Assembly: GCF_020524485.1 (NCBI RefSeq)
Contig: NZ_JAIVLF010000004.1
Coordinates: 310,001-374,000, forward strand
Length of the DNA: 64,000 bases
Direction: 5' to 3'
Source of the DNA: Novosphingobium profundi
GTDB lineage: Bacteria; Pseudomonadota; Alphaproteobacteria; Sphingomonadales; Sphingomonadaceae
The notes under the pieces were generated by a model. That model was not told the DNA's origin and searched no databases. It was given only the letters and a program-made list of their open reading frames with translations. The translations under genes were made by a program, and so were the position numbers. Positions 63,694-64,000 of the stretch are shown here, piece by piece. Each line of letters starts with the position of its first letter. Positions within the stretch are counted from its first letter, which is position 1.

Positions 63694-64000
63694 ATGACCA
63701 TCACCGCTACTGCAACCCCTGGCAAATCCCTCATCTCGCCGAGCAATCACACGCTGGTCCTGATCGACTTCCAGTCGCAGATGAGCTTTGCGACCAAGTC
63801 GATTGCCCCAGAACTCCTGCGCAATAACGCAGCACTGATTTCGCGCGGCGCCAAGTCGTTCGACGTGCCGACCATCCTCACTACCGTTGCCGAGAAGAGC
63901 TTCTCCGGCCCGATGTTCGACGAGATCACCGATGCCTTCCCGGGGCAGGAACTGCTCGATCGTACGTCGATGAACACCTGGGAAGACGAAGCGGTGATCG
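63694..64000 (+). CDS. Isochorismatase-family (YcaC-like) hydrolase, partial
   Basis: First 102 residues of a cysteine-hydrolase-family protein; the frame is still open at the window edge. SPSNHTLVLIDFQSQMSFAT carries the catalytic Asp of the Asp-Lys-Cys triad, and TILTTVAEKSFSGPMFDEIT fits YcaC-type members. The Cys lies beyond the window. The start ATG 63694 follows AAGGAAC. Substrate unknown. Confidence 0.85.
   Translation, partial: MTITATATPGKSLISPSNHTLVLIDFQSQMSFATKSIAPELLRNNAALISRGAKSFDVPTILTTVAEKSFSGPMFDEITDAFPGQELLDRTSMNTWEDEAVI

Overview
The window is high-GC DNA that reads as an alphaproteobacterial chromosome, most likely a sphingomonad (Novosphingobium/Sphingobium type). The evidence is the very large TonB-dependent receptor, a compact pectin locus under LacI-type ACCGGT operators, NodT-type efflux, IS5 and IS110 relatives, and plasmid-type relaxase and ParB genes typical of sphingomonad islands. 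No rRNA, complete tRNA or CRISPR array was seen.

Layout. (1) 1-7.4 kb: the end of an AaeA/NodT-type efflux operon, then a minus-strand run encoding secreted proteins (Cu/Zn superoxide dismutase, FG-GAP propeller, PD40 propeller, Tat-exported sugar-phosphate isomerase-like protein), then a TetR regulator. (2) 7.5-13.2 kb: a three-gene SMC operon, jetA-jetB-jetC (MksF-MksE-MksB type), translationally coupled and with no jetD/mksG nuclease nearby. (3) 13.2-15.3 kb: a graveyard holding a frameshifted TonB receptor fragment, a deleted IS5 relative, a beheaded tyrosine integrase and a tRNA-3'-end-like attachment relic. (4) 15.3-19.5 kb: a LysR regulator divergent from a VOC protein, quinone-reductase-like and OYE operon, plus a SRPBCC gene. 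(5) 19.5-21.9 kb: a LysR gene cut off by an IS110/IS1111-type element and a second deleted IS5 relative.

(6) 22-41.5 kb is the functional core, a pectin/galacturonate utilisation locus. Outside the cytoplasm act pectate lyase, two esterases, a GH43 enzyme and a cupin. A TonB receptor and an ExuT-like MFS carrier handle uptake. Inside the cell, UxaC, a mannitol-dehydrogenase-family reductase and UxaA take galacturonate to 2-keto-3-deoxygluconate (KDG). An RpiB-family isomerase plus a KduD-type reductase take unsaturated uronate to KDG, and KdgK phosphorylates it. Near-identical operators, consensus TGACACCGGTTACCA, lie at the five main promoters, and a LacI regulator sits among them, so the whole locus looks like one regulon.

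(7) About 41.4-50.1 kb is a plasmid-like insertion. It carries an excisionase-like HTH protein, a ribbon-helix-helix protein, a VirD2-type relaxase, a fused nucleotidyltransferase-HEPN protein, a sigma-region-4-like protein, a large ParB-like protein preceded by a strongly structured 160-base leader, and a brnT-brnA toxin-antitoxin pair with repeated operators. (8) 50.1-64 kb: a frameshifted GNAT gene, an OYE/LysR divergent pair, small unknown genes, a secreted propeller, a pirin, a giant Reg_prop/Y_Y_Y sensor kinase with divergent AraC, TMEM175, unknown and NarL-type regulator genes, and the start of an isochorismatase-family gene cut by the window edge.

All functional calls come from reading translations and motifs. 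No database search was run, so gene names are family-level judgements. The most interesting items are the jetD-less SMC operon, the five-operator pectin regulon and the folded leader upstream of the ParB-like gene.
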